A stretch of 64,000 nucleotides of DNA from Nyssa sinensis. Lineage: Eukaryota; Streptophyta; Magnoliopsida; Cornales; Nyssaceae. The stretch lies in assembly GCA_008638375.1 (NCBI GenBank), contig CM018032.1, forward strand, positions 5,180,501-5,244,500. The letters are read 5' to 3'. Numbering within the stretch: the first letter of the stretch is position 1; every line of letters starts with the position of its first letter. Position numbers and translations under genes: made by a program. Below are positions 47,320 through 59,008 of the stretch, in pieces. The notes under the pieces are model-generated. The model saw only the letters and a list, made by a program, of their open reading frames with translations, was not told the DNA's origin and ran no database searches.

Positions 47320-47951
47320 CATGGTTACTAAATTTGGTCTAGACATCAAATTGATAAAAGGATTGGGTCAATAGATCACTGGTTCAATCAGTAAGTCAAC
47401 TGGTAGGATCGGTCGTATTATTAAAATATTAAACATATATTTTAAATTATATCCTAGAGTAAATAAAAAATAATTAAATAATAAAATATAAATGTAACAT
47501 TTTAAATAACATATTATTTTATTATCATACCTTATAAATTAATATTGAACGAAAAATTATAATATTATATGATCATTCCTTATTTCAATTACTAAATTAT
47601 AGTTAAATAATCAAATTTATTATTAAAACTCAAGTTAAATATTACATAAGCATGAAAATAAAAAATAAAAACATCTAATGAATATATTAAATATATTTTA
47701 AAGGTATTTTAATATCATTCATGAGGATAAACAACTTAAAATTTTTGTTATTACGTCATTTTTTTTTATAATTATTTATAATCCAACCAGTTCACATAAA
47801 CTTGTCCGGTTCCCTGAGTCAACCACAAAACCAATCAAGTTAACCGATTTTTATTAATTCACATCCTTAAATGGTTCAATAACAAAATTGGACCGATTTG
47901 ACCCTGATTCACCGTTTTACCCACCAAACCGAGCCAGGTTTAATAACAATG
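47320..47951. mobile_element. Decayed hAT-like non-autonomous element
   Basis: The left end CATGGTTACTAAATTTGG and the reverse complement of the right end CATTGTTATTAAACCTGG are imperfect inverted repeats (14 of 18). Subterminal GGTTCAATCAG, CCGGTTCCC and CCGATTT words recall the hAT element at 11891-13067. No clean 8-bp duplication is left. The interior (about 47410-47760) is very AT-rich and non-coding. Confidence 0.5.
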
Positions 47952-47974
47952 TATAGTACAATTGGTACAATTAA

Positions 47975-48125
47975 AGGTGGATACCGAAATTGGTGGGATG
48001 GCCATGCCCCCAAAATTTTAAAATTTGACCTTTTTGGTACTATTTTTTTTATTGAAACTTCTTTTAAAAATTAGTAGTAATGCCTCAAAAAAATCATATT
48101 TTTTACCAGCACCCTTTTTAGATTT
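47975..48125. repeat. Possible relative of the MITE at 23006-23207
   Basis: GGTGGATACCGAAATTGGTG, GGGATGGCCATGCCCCCAAAATTTT and the following T-rich part parallel the wording of the 202-bp MITE (GACGGATGCAAGG, GGAGCCATGGTCCTCCAAAAATTTT). The far end is not resolved, so this is a resemblance only. Confidence 0.3.
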
Positions 48126-48234
48126 TAATTCTTAAATTTTCCAATGTGATTTTTTATTTTTGACTAAAAATATAATTTAAATAAATAAAAGTATATACAG
48201 ATTGTAAAATATATTTTTTATTTTTGATGAAGAC

Positions 48235-50010
48235 TGATATGGTACCTAACGAAAATAATAATATATGTTTCAACTTATTATAAGATTCTTTAGTTTTCAA
48301 ATTTGAGTTTGTCTCAAATTTGTTATTTTAGATCAAATATTTATTTTCTTAATTTTATTAGAATTAGTATAAGAGTAGTAGTTTCTTACTCGATGTAGTA
48401 TTTTTCTAATTCTATAAATATGATATAATATGTCTTTATTATTAAGCTTTTATTCTTTTGCTTGGGTTAATTATTCTCTATTTTTGGATATTAAATTTGT
48501 TTGTATCCATCATTCGCATTTCATGTTGTGTCGATAGTTATCAGAGTAAGGATTCGTCTGGCTAGATAACAATTGGTGGAGACGAAATTAAATATCCTAT
48601 CGACGACGTTCGTATGAGATAAGCCATTACTCTTCTAGATTCCCATATCCAAGAGAATTGTGAAAATAATAGGTATTATATTGACGATGGATTTCGCAAT
48701 CAACCTACTTATAAACATGTTTCTATTAGAAGAGTTTTGCACAATTATGAAAGACTTTTTGGTTTTGATGGTATGTTTTATTCTAAAGACTTTCTTAATT
48801 GAATATATGATTTGAGTCATTATCTAGAATATTTGGAAGTTCCAGAAGAAAAAAAAATTGGGCTAAAGATAAACTTATAAGATTAGCAAAATGTGGTGGT
48901 TTGATTTACAGAGACGTAAATAATGTCAAGGTAAAAGATACATTCATTCATGACTAAAAATAATGAGACTACTAATTGATAGATTTTTGTCAATAAATTA
49001 TTTGCAAGATGAATACAAGCCAACATGAAATTATATTAGAGCATCAAAATATATTATTGGGAATAAAGAAAAAATCTAGAAGTGTTGACAATACTTTGAG
49101 TAATAAGATTCTAAATATTACACTGTTAAAAGATGTGCACATCTTTATAGAGAACTCTTTTGTCATAGAAAGTGCAAATCAAGTTATTTCATCCATTGAA
49201 GACGATTATAAAGAGTCAATCAAAAATAAAATTGAATTTATTTCTAATGATGTTATCGAAACAATTGGTACAAAAGATAAAGAAAATGAATTGATTGAAA
49301 CTCCTACTGTGAAGAAAAAGTAAGAAGGAAAATAAAGTTTAGAATAGGAGATAAATGTGTAGATCTAGTGACATCAATAGTGATATAAACTCTTTTATGG
49401 AAGAAAATGAACAAGAAATTCTCATGTAAGTAATCAACATTGCAAATAAAAAAGAGTCTGAATTCACAAATAATGATTATGATTCTTACAAGAAGATTGA
49501 AATTTTAGTAGATCAATACGGTGTTTTGTCTTTTTTCATTACAAGTTTATTATTGTCATCAAAACAAAAAATTAAAATTTTAGATTTCGTAGAAAACGTG
49601 AGGAGAAATTTTTCATTCTTTAAGTCAATTATTATTATCAAGTTCCGGACAAATTCGAGGCTGCATGCATCTAATTAATTCGAGTTCTTTTCAAGTAAAG
49701 AAATTTGATATAGGACATTTATTATATAATTATTTAGTTTTCAAATTTGAACCTATCCCAAATTTGTTATTTTAATTAAATATATATTTTTTTAATTTTA
49801 TTAGGATTAGTATATGAGTAGTACTGTAGTAGTTTCTATTTAAAATAGTAGTTCTTTAGTACTATAAATATGATATAATAAACTTTTATAATTAAGATTT
49901 TATTAATAGTATTTATATTTTAAATATTAAAAATTTTATTCTCTTATTTGAATTAATTATTTCCTCTTTTCAGATATTCTCTTATTGTTTGCATTTTGTG
50001 CTGCGTCGTA
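48235..50010 (+). mobile_element. Small LTR-bounded element with unidentified coding scraps
   Basis: Direct repeats at about 48235-48535 and 49706-50010 share TGATATRG, TTAGTTTTCAAATTTGA, ATTAGTATA, CTATAAATATGATATAATA (a TATA region) and a TTTCATGTTGTGTCG-like end. After the first LTR comes TTATCAGAGTA, like the tRNA-Met primer site TGGTATCAGAGC, so the element reads on plus. Between them, about 1.17 kb encodes broken frames (YIDDGFRNQPTYKHVSIRR, YERLFGFDGMFYSKDFLN, and a 104-codon frame at 49009-49323) that I cannot assign; no RT or integrase is present. It is probably a non-autonomous LTR retrotransposon. Confidence 0.6.
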
Positions 50011-50668
50011 CACACACAATACGTGCTTCTCAAAATATGTAAACAGACTATTCAAATCACTCGGTTTCAATGATATCACTCAGTTCAAAGTCATAACGTA
50101 TCCAAATTGTTATAGAACTTTACAATGATTTGCTTTCTGCAATAAAATACCTAAAAATTATTGTATAAAGAGATCAATAAGCCATTTTTTAAAACGAAAT
50201 ACAAATTATTCTTACAAAATACAATAATTTAAAATTAATTATAAAAAATTATTATAAAAATAAATAAAATTCTCCATTTTAACGGGTGATAGGACTTTAA
50301 TTTTTTTTACTTTTGTCCTTTTCTAAAAAAGAAAATAATTTATTATTAACAATTCAACTCAATTGGTATGACGTGTACTAATATGTTATTAAATTAAAAA
50401 AATAAAATTCATTAAAAATTCCACCTAACTCACTAAATTTGATATTTTTACTTACGAGAAACAAATATGTACCGATCAAGAGAAAAGCTTGCAAGAACCC
50501 AACAGAGACTAGAGAAAAGTAACAGTAGCAGTGATAATGAGAGCAACCCTTGTAATTAACCTTCATGATCTTGTTTTTATTGTTGTTTTAGTAACACTAT
50601 TATTAGAGTTTGAGAATACTCTAATAAGCAAATCCTGGCTGCATTCACCATGGGATGGGATCATGGTT
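50011..50668 (+). repeat. Segmental duplication, copy A
   Basis: About 660 bases match 56563-57222 in the same orientation over the whole length, with substitutions and small indels. Shared landmarks include TTCTCAAAATATGTA, CAATTCAACTCAATT, ATGACGTGTACT, AAATTCCACC and ATTCACCATGGGATG. It abuts the 3' LTR of the small LTR element. There is no convincing gene in it. Confidence 0.85.
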
Positions 50669-51703
50669 TCGATTTGGGGTCCCAAACTCGCATCGTCCCC
50701 TGAGCCTCTCTCCATCATAAACTATCTCTTACCCATAGATAATTCAATCGTTGAAACTCTCATCATTGTGTGAAAGAGCACCTAAGTATACACCTTGACT
50801 TCTCATTTTGCATTGAAACCCTATAGCTTTCTCAAAGAGCTTCGGCATCGACGAAGAACTTGATTGCATCATCAGATTCCTTGATCGCCTTCCAAACAGT
50901 CCCTCCATCATGGTTGACTCCACCAAGGTTTACTCCACTAAAGTTTTCTCCATACTAGTCCTTTGCTACCGGTGGCAGAGCGCTTGTCATTGTCGTTGGT
51001 GCTGACGAGAACCCCTCAAGGGGCACCTTGATGTTGGTTTCGACACCCCGCACAACCTGTTGTCACCGTTACTCAGTCCAGTGGGTAGTTCTCTCCTTCA
51101 TCGCTTCCTTCTTTGGATCCTTCAGCATATATGCTGATGGCTTCGAATTGTGAGAGTCATTACCGTCTCTTCTTCAACTACCAAGCCGATCTGCTCTCCA
51201 TCTCTTTGGATTGACCACCGCCTTTGCAATATCGACATTAGGAGGATACATGGGTAGATATTTATTTTAAAGGGTGAAATGATCTCATCTCAAAAACATA
51301 CCGCCTAGTTGTACTTTTTTTTTTTTTTTTATCAGCGAAAAAAAATTTATTGATGTAAATGTGAATGAAAAATGGATACAACACAATTACATCAAAACAG
51401 GAGAGAGTGCAAACAAGCATATTGTAGCACAAAACCGAAAAGAGAGAAATACAGCAAGAAAAGATAATTGGCAATTGTAGTTGTACTTATAACTAAAATG
51501 GTTGGAGTGTGGACTCAGTCTATTTAAGGTAATCCTATAAATATGTGTGGGTCTCACGAAACATTCAAATTATATTATGTCTTTTGTATTCTCTCACTAT
51601 TTTTGTCAAATTATTTTTAGGAATTAGCTTATGTAACCAGAAATAAAATAGCTGTTTAAGCTTTAGGGACTGTATAATAAATTCAAATACATTTCATTGT
51701 TGA
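50669..51703. other. Unassigned sequence with an unusually GC-rich part
   Basis: Positions 50700-51250 are GC-richer and have coding-like runs in changing frames (plus-strand KVYSTKVFSILVLCYRW, minus-strand MMEGLFGRRSRNLMM). None extends far or matches a family that I know. It may be a decayed gene fragment. Positions 51260-51480 end in A/T-rich sequence with poly-T at 51310-51330. Confidence 0.3.
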
Positions 51704-53453
51704 TGTTATGGTGAAAAGTTGGTCTAATTGAATCGACAGTTAAGACCACTCTAGAGATTTCCTGTAAAAACAAATAACGATGAGGATCACCGGAGAGGCC
51801 TCGATAATGGTTACTTTGACAATTAATTCAAAGAATGAGAAGGGATGATAATCTTTCTGGTCGTATGAATAATGAATCGAGCTTATAGTTCGGTGCATAC
51901 ATTTCTTCATTATATAGATGCGTAGTTTTCGTTTTGATAAGATCCCTAGTAGAGTGAATTACGGGATCATGATTCAAAGGAGATAAATACAAAATAGCAA
52001 TTTCCTTATCAAATTCTGAGAAGAGCTCAAGTTTGCAAGGTTAGTTCCATTCATTTGGTATCGAATTGAATGGTCAATTTTGATGTCCAGAATAGTTTAG
52101 AAAGTAACACCGTTTACCCTACTAGGGTGAATCTTTTCTTACATCCTTCAATTGAGGTGAGCTTGATACTGAACCAATAAATGAAGTCCCTCAAAGTCTC
52201 TTTTTTACCTTACTTTGAGGTTAGGAGAAATTCTGGTCCTTTTTTGAGTTCTTGTGCGTAATGAATTTGTTCACAAAATTTTGTCTCAGATATGAGAATG
52301 AAGACATTGAGTTTGGGAGAAGGTGATAAAACCATTTCAAAGTTATGCCCTTGAGGCTTGTGATGAAATAACGATAAATCAAAGCATTAGTTCCACCAAA
52401 CGAGGTCAGTATATGGTGGAAGTGAGACAAGTGATCTGTTGGGTTAGTCCTTCCGTTATATATTTCAAACTTAGGTAGTAAAAACTTTTTAGGCTACTCT
52501 TCTACCATGATTTCGGGAGTAAAGGGGGTTCTAGGCATGTCGAAGTATAAAAACTAAAAATATTGCTTGTTTGTCTACTGAGGTGCCTTTCCTTTGTATT
52601 TTGCCTTTGTTACTACCTGAGACTCTATCATGAGTACTTCTATTTTTTGTTGGGATCTAGATTGGTGTTGGGATCGGGATTAATGTATCGAAGGATCTCC
52701 TTAGGCCATTTGAGTGTGAGCTTAAGTCTCTTAATTAGTCACCATTATCCCTTGTGGAAAAGCATGAGGAGCTGTTGGTGCTTGCTGTCTGGTTTGCACC
52801 AAGGCAGCTACTGCATGTTCGGGTCAAAGTGTTAACTTGTTGAGTGAGAAAATCAATTCTTTGATCCATAGGGTTTACCGTTGAGCCTCTAGGGTTTGGG
52901 TGCCTATTTGGGGTTTGAGATTACCAGGAAGGTAAAGTTTGATTTCTTATGGGATGAAATTTTAAGGTCATGTTTGAAGGATTAAACATTTTAATGGTTT
53001 TAAGGAAATTAGTAGATGACTAATTCCCACAGAAGGCGCCACATTGCTGCGGTGAAAAACTAGTTTGATTGGGTAAACGACTACGATCACTCTAGAAAGT
53101 TTCTACAAGACAAACAATGATGAAGGTCACCAGAGAGGCCCTACTGATGGTCACTCTAACGATCAAGTTAGAGAATGAGAAGGGACAATTATCTTTCCAA
53201 CAGTGTGAGTAATGAATTGAGCTTAGGGTTTGGTTCATATATACCTTTCCTTTATTATATAGATGTGTAGTTACCATTTTGATAAGCTCCCTTTTAAAGT
53301 GAATTAGATGATTATGATTCGAATGAGATGAGCATGAAATTGTAGTTTCTTATCAGATTCTGAGAAGAGTTCAGGTTTGCAAGTTTAGTTCCGTTTGTTT
53401 GGAATCGAACTGAATGGTTAGTTTTGATGTCCAAAATAGTTCAAGAAGTGGCA
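51704..53453 (-). mobile_element. Internally deleted Ty3/gypsy element, Tat-like primer site
   Basis: Direct repeats at 51704-52109 and 53045-53453 are LTRs (TGTTATGGTGAAAAG and TGCTGCGGTGAAAAA starts). Beside the right LTR the minus strand reads TGGCGCCTTCTGTGGGAAT, the same primer site as the large Tat element with one change, so the right LTR is the 5' one. The 935-bp interior carries only a gag remnant at 52430-52221 (ALIYRYFITSLKGITLKWFY, cognate to CRTFVTSLKGAALRWFH) and broken upstream gag. Protease and pol are missing. No clean target duplication is seen. Confidence 0.8.
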
Positions 53454-53759
53454 CATTACCGAGCTGATGTGAAGACCTACAACCAAGGTGCCTGTCTAGT
53501 CGACTCAATAGGTTAGTTGCTCGGGACAATTATTATTTTCATTAAGCCAGTGGTTAGGACTGTTCACGACTTAGGTGTCCACATGTCCCAATGGTCAACA
53601 ACAGTGTCATTTTTGCGTATATCAGTCGAGTCATTTATTTTCAATTTGATTAAAGTGCATGTAAAAAATGAGTTAAAAGATAAGTTTATTTTTAAACATA
53701 TTCAATGTTGGCTTTCTTTTAATTACATACTACTAAAATGAAATAGGAGTTAATAAAGA
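53454..53759. other. Spacer between gypsy remnant and LINE
   Basis: A 74-codon frame at 53517-53741 shows no recognisable features. Nothing else is visible. Confidence 0.3.
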
Positions 53760-56300
53760 GACTGGTGAAAGGTTTGAACTCTACTTTTTTTGTTTTTAAT
53801 GCCTAAGTGTGATAATCCAATCACATTAGATGAATACATACCTATAAGCTTAATTGGATGTGTTTACAAGATTCTCGCAAAAGTGCTTTCAAGAAGATTG
53901 AAAAAAGTGCTATCGAGCATTATAAGGGAGGTTTAATCAACCTTTTTGTGTGGGAGACATATTTTGGATGGGGTTTTAATTGCGAGCGAAGTGGTTAATG
54001 GGTGAAAGAAAAGAAAAGAAAAAGGAATTCTACTAAAACTTATTTTGAGAAAGCATATAACAACGTTAACTAGAACTTCTTGGTCAGATTGATGTAGAAC
54101 TTTGGTTTTGGTTCAAAATGGCTGAGATGATTGAAGAATGTGTGTTCTGCTTCAATTTTTGTCCTGGCTAGTGACTCCCCAATTAAAGAATTTGGCATTG
54201 GAAAAGGTTTGAGGCAGGGCAATCCTCTCTTAACTTTTCTTTTTATCATTGTAGTTGAGGGTCTTAATATTCCGTTTTAGAGGGAAAAGGAATTGGGACT
54301 TATTAGAGGTGTCCAAGTGGCGATGAATAGTCTATCAATATCACACTTACAATTCGCAGATAATATAATGGTCTTCTGTGGAGATGATTGGCTGGAAGTG
54401 GGGAATATGATAAGGATATTAAGATGCTTTGAAATTGATATACCACAAACAAACACACCAATCACCTTGAGACACGTGTGCATGCGGAGTTAACAAATCT
54501 CGATCATTCAGAACAGTGGCCAGCCTTCAGGGCATTCTCATATATGTCTATCATTCAGAGCAGCGACTAGCCTTCAGGGTATTCTCATATATGTCTATCA
54601 TTCAGAGCCTCCGCAGCCTTTAGGGCATTCTCATATATATATCGTATAGAGGCGACAAACTCGGTCATAAAGTACAGACAAAGCCTCCAAGGCATTCTCA
54701 TGCGTATATCTTCCAGACTTTCTGTTCTGGGCAATATTTATTCACACTTCATATGGTTCCGACCTTATGGTTTCCTTAATTACTGCCAAGCAGGGAATAA
54801 GAAAACAGTCTTCAACACGGAAACTACTATCTATGATTATCTCTATCCACGACTCAATGCTCCACAAGATAACTGCAATCTCCGATGATCAAATCCCTAT
54901 ATTCATGGCGTCAAATCCTAATCAATTTAGGAGAGCCACGGTTTATAAATTAAACCCTAGAGGTACGCTTTATGATTATGCTCATTCTTTGGCTTTCAAT
55001 ACAGTCTTTCAATTCTTTTACTTACTTAAGCATCGGAGCGGCTACCGCCGGAGCCAACCCGGTGGTCCTCTGATCATCTTTCTGAGTGTTCTACAGGTCA
55101 CGGAGTCCATACTTATTGCGAGCCGAAAAGTACAGCATCAGAAATTATTTTCAGATTAAAGATTAATTTTCATAAAAGTATTGTGTCTGATGTTGGATTT
55201 TCAAAGATTGAGAGACTAATGTTTTTGCTGCAACTCTCAGATGCTAGTAGTAGAAGTTGCCCCTAAAATACTTGGGTCTCCCCCTTAGGGAAAGTCCTAA
55301 AAGAATTAAAATGTGGAATCCAATTAAAGAAAATTCAAGAAGAAATTGGCTACTTGGAAAAATATATTTTTTTCATTTGGAGGAAAACTCATTCTCATTA
55401 AATCTTTAATGAGTAGACTACCCATTTATTATATGTCTCTCTTCAAAATGTTGACAAAAGTATCAAAGATGATTGACATTATACAATCAAGGTTTTTATA
55501 GGGTGGAGATGATTCAAAAAAAGAAAATGCATCTTGTGAAGTGGGAGAGATTCTTAAGTTCCAGAGAAAGAGGGAGCTTGAGGATTGGAAATATCACTAC
55601 TATGAACTTGTGTTTATTATTTAAATGGTGGTGAAGGTTTGACGTGGAAAGGGATTCTTCTGGAGGAAACTTGTATGTGAAAAGTATAAATTTTCAATGC
55701 AAAACTGGCTTCCAAGAGAAATGGGTAATTATGAATTAAAACTTCAAGATAAAGTTATTTGGAAAGGTCACCTATCAAGTTCACAATTAGTTCCCTTTAT
55801 TTGTGGTTTGACTGATGTACGTTGGCTTCCAAGATAGAGTCTATGAATGCGGGGTCTTCCGAAAGTGGAACAAGTATATGGAATTGTGTTGTTCCACCTA
55901 GAATACAATACTTTGGATGGTTAACAGGGAATGGCAAAATAAAAAATAGGTGGGTATCTATTGAAATTGGTGTTCTTAATGATCTAGGAGAAGGAAAGTG
56001 TTGCTTTTGTGTTGAAAAACTTGAATCAGTTGATCAAATTTTGTTATTGTGCAAAGAAGTTCGGAGAGTTTGGATTGATTGCATTAGATGGTGGGCCTTG
56101 GTAAAGGTGCTACCAGGTTCTGTCCATCAATTATTTTGCTGGTGGCAAAGATTCAAGTTTAGAAAAAATATTAAACAACATTGGGATGCTCTATTTTTTT
56201 TTCTATTTTATGGTCCATTTGGAAGTTGAGAAATGAGTTTTTAATGAAAAGTAATATGATTGGAAAGAGTTGATTGATCATATCAAAATTAAGGGTGGCG
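53760..56300 (+). pseudogene. LINE (L1-type) reverse transcriptase relic, split by a solo LTR
   Basis: Readable motifs in order: MPKCDNPITLDEYIPISLIG, VYKILAKVLSRRLKKVLSS, then RT motif with FGIGKGLRQGNPLLTFLF, AMNSLSISHLQFADNIMVFC (FADN in place of FADD), GNMIRILRCFEI. After the solo LTR it resumes as FRLKINFHKSIVSDVGFSKI, LKYLGLPL, ATWKNIFFSFGGKLILIKSL, and ends in a zf-RVT domain (PPRIQYFGWLTGNGKIKNRW, CCFCVEKLESVDQILLLC). Numerous stops (for example after IIREV) and frame changes make it dead. The 5' part with endonuclease is missing, as usual for truncated LINE copies. Confidence 0.88.
54436..55140. mobile_element. 705-bp solo LTR with GAAAT target duplication
   Basis: It begins TGATATACCACA and ends GTACAGCATCA. 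GAAAT flanks it at 54431-54435 and 55141-55145. Removing the LTR and one GAAAT rejoins the LINE reading frame exactly (CFEI then IFRLKINF). Inside, 54490-54700 holds short tandem repeats (CATTCAGAGCAGCGACTAGC, GGCATTCTCATATAT, about 60-base period), and 55020-55040 has TTACTTAAGCATCGGAGCGG, also seen near 32640. It arose by LTR-LTR recombination after a full insertion. Confidence 0.92.
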
Positions 56301-56446
56301 CTATGGAGCAAAAATAGTTAAAAGAGGTGTGATTATTCCGTTTCAGACATTATTTACAATATTCAGTAGATTAAGGAAGTCAGTTGAAGATTTTACAATA
56401 CTCTGAAACCCATTATTCATGTGTTGTCTATGGTCAATAATAGCGG

Positions 56447-56451
<5 letters not shown>

Positions 56452-56494
<43 letters not shown>

Positions 56495-56550
56495 GTTGTT
56501 TATGGTCAATAATAGTGGATTCTCTCTCTCTTTCTCACACAGACACACAC
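56452..56550. repeat. (CT)n and (AC)n microsatellites
   Basis: A (CT)n run of about 38 bases at 56452-56490 is followed, after a repeat of the flanking phrase TTTATGGTCAATAATAG, by shorter CT and CACACA runs to about 56555. It lies directly before copy B of the segmental duplication; copy A has a short CACACA run at the equivalent place. Confidence 0.85.
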
Positions 56551-56562
56551 ACAGAGAATACA

Positions 56563-57222
56563 TGATTCTCAAAATATGTATATATATATATACAGACTAT
56601 TCAAATCACTCTGGTTTCAAATGATATCACTTTGTCCAAAGTCATACCAATCAAAATTGTAATAGAATTTCACAATAACTTGCTTAGATTTCTGCAATAG
56701 AATATTTTAAAAGTATTTTATAAAGAGATTAATACGCTATTTTTTAAAACAAAATACAAAAAATATTACAAAACACAATAATTTAAAACTCATTATAAAA
56801 AAAATTATTATAGAGAAAATAAACTCGTCCATTTTAACGGGAGAGGTATGATTTTAAGATTTTTTTATTTTTATTTTTACCCTTTTTAAAAAAAGAAAGA
56901 AAACTTATTATTAACAATTCAACTCAATTTGTATGACGTGTACTTATATGTTTTCAAATGAAGAAAATAAACTTCATTAAAAATTCCACCAACTTCACTA
57001 AATTTGACATTTTTACCTGCAAGAAAACAAATCATGTACTGATAAAGAGAAAAGCTAGGAAAAGCCCAACACAGATTAGAGAGAAGTGACAGTAACAGCG
57101 ATAATGAGAGCACCCCCTTGGTTACCTTCCTCTTGTTTTTATTATTCATTTAGTCATTAGAGTTTGAGATTACATTACCAAGCAAATCCTAGCTCCATTC
57201 ACCATGGGATGAAACCATGGTT
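56563..57222 (+). repeat. Segmental duplication, copy B
   Basis: This is the partner of 50011-50668, about 6.5 kb away in direct orientation. Copy B has gained a (TA)n run near 56579-56592. The start phrase and the end phrase (CCATGGGATGAAACCATGGTTTC against CCATGGGATGGGATCATGGTTTC) match. The flanks beyond do not. Confidence 0.85.
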
Positions 57223-59008
57223 TCAATGACCATACGTTGGAAAGAAATTAAGTTTAAGAAAAGTTTTGTGATGCACATCAATCTAATAACATCTTGCTAT
57301 TTGAACATAATATTTAATTTTTAAGAAATATAAATATAATATCTTATTTATATGACAAAACATCGTTTATTTAATTTTCGACTTAGGTCAATAAACTTCA
57401 TTCATGATAAAGAATTTCAAAGTTTAGTTTAAAAAGTTTTACAATAATATATAAATCTTGTAAAATATTCAAATCTAAATGGATTTAACTATAAAACTTT
57501 TTATTAAAATTTTTCTTTAATATTGATTCAGGTGTTGAGAATTGTTAAGTCAATCGTGAGGTTTCAAAATTTGAATTTGAAATTTCACGATATAATTGAG
57601 TTATATATATATATATATATCACACGCCTAGGTATTAAACGTTTGTATAATATATACGTACCAATTGTATTATAAAATTTTAAATTTTGTGATTGATGAT
57701 AAGATTACTCAAGAGTGTTAATTAACCAATCACCCTCATTCTTGGCTTGTCAGACTTTTCAAGTGCTCAAGAGTGTTAATTAACCAATCACCCTCATTCT
57801 TGACTTGTCAGACTTTTCAAGTGGGACACTTGATGTGATTCAATTGAACCTGCAACAAAGAAAAAAAATTTGAAGGAGACTTCTATCGAACGTGATAATA
57901 TATTATTTTAATAATATTATTTTTTTATAATATGATATAATATATATATATATATGTATATGACATAATATTATTTAAAAGATATATTATCACGTAAAGT
58001 ACCGAACTAAAAAAATATTTCACAGCAATAAGTTGGTACATTCTTTCTATAAATATAAATAATTAAAAAATATATATTAAAAGAAAGCTTAAGAACTAAA
58101 GTAGAGAGTGGGTGGGCAGTGAAGACGGTTTGAGGCGGTCGGGCCGGCAAAGGGTGATGTAGTAGAGGTAGCGATTGATGGTAACACAAGAGGCAGTCAA
58201 GAATTTTTCTGAATGGTTTTGGTAACGGCCACAAGGATTGTGGTTAAAACTAAATTTGCCATTTTCGCAACTGAGCTTTCTTTTTGATGTTTTCAATGCC
58301 AATGGTATCCAGTCTCTCTCTCTCTCTGCCGTTCCACTCAAATATGTCTTACATTACTGCACTTATGTCTCCCCATCTCTACCTGTTATATATGTCTTCA
58401 CTTATATTTAAACTTTTTATTGTTGGTTTAATTGTTTACCATTTCTAAATGAGTCCATTGATTTTTTCCTTTCTACAAGAATTCACAGATTCAACTTGTC
58501 ATGTTCTAGGAAGATTGAGGGTTCAAAGTGATCATGACAGACAAAAGGGGGATAAGATTTTTTCAACAGAAAAGAAAATTGTTTAAATAAGGCCTAAGTT
58601 GTGGGTAGCTTCTCTGTTTTTCAAAGTCCCTCCCAAAAATGGCAAAGTGGGTATTTTATTTAGAATTGTTTTCCCAGACAATTTTTCTCCAATTGGAGAA
58701 ATAACTTTAATAAAAAAAACATTAAATACCCAAAAAATAATAACAAAATATTTTTAAAAAATTTTGAACAAACGATAAATTATCTTGTACAAAAATAAAA
58801 TTTTCGTTTAATTTCAAAATGGAATCCAAAAACTGTCCAAACAAATTCTAAAAATGACAAGATGATGTTTTTGGCAGGAACATTTTTCCTGCGATAACAA
58901 CATGAGTATAAACATAATTCTTGTTCAGTCTAAATTGAAGTGTATATATCAAATCTTTCCTCACAAGTACTATTGTAGTGGTGTGTGTGTGTATGTATAT
59001 ATATATAT
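57223..59008. other. AT-rich intergenic sequence with a 58-bp tandem repeat
   Basis: CTCAAGAGTGTTAATTAACC starts at 57708 and again at 57766; the 58-base units differ at one or two positions (GGCTTG against GACTTG), so the duplication is young. (AT)n tracts occur at 57603-57620 and 57939-57962. At 58264 on the minus strand an ATG opens MANLVLTTILVAVTKTIQKN and then stops. I see no gene. Confidence 0.45.

Noticed and set aside
48600..49320. Endogenous pararetrovirus sequence
   Set aside because: The LTR pair and primer-site position fit an LTR retrotransposon; no movement protein, coat protein zinc finger or RT motif is present.
50700..51250. GC-richer block that looks coding on both strands
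   Set aside because: Frames change every 20 to 40 codons and no family is recognisable, so it is described only as unassigned sequence.
58096..58341. Possible N-terminus MANLVLTTILVAVTKTIQKN on the minus strand after a CT-rich leader
   Set aside because: The frame stops after about 21 codons and the continuation in other frames does not resemble a known protein. It could be a pseudogene start but there is too little to support a feature.
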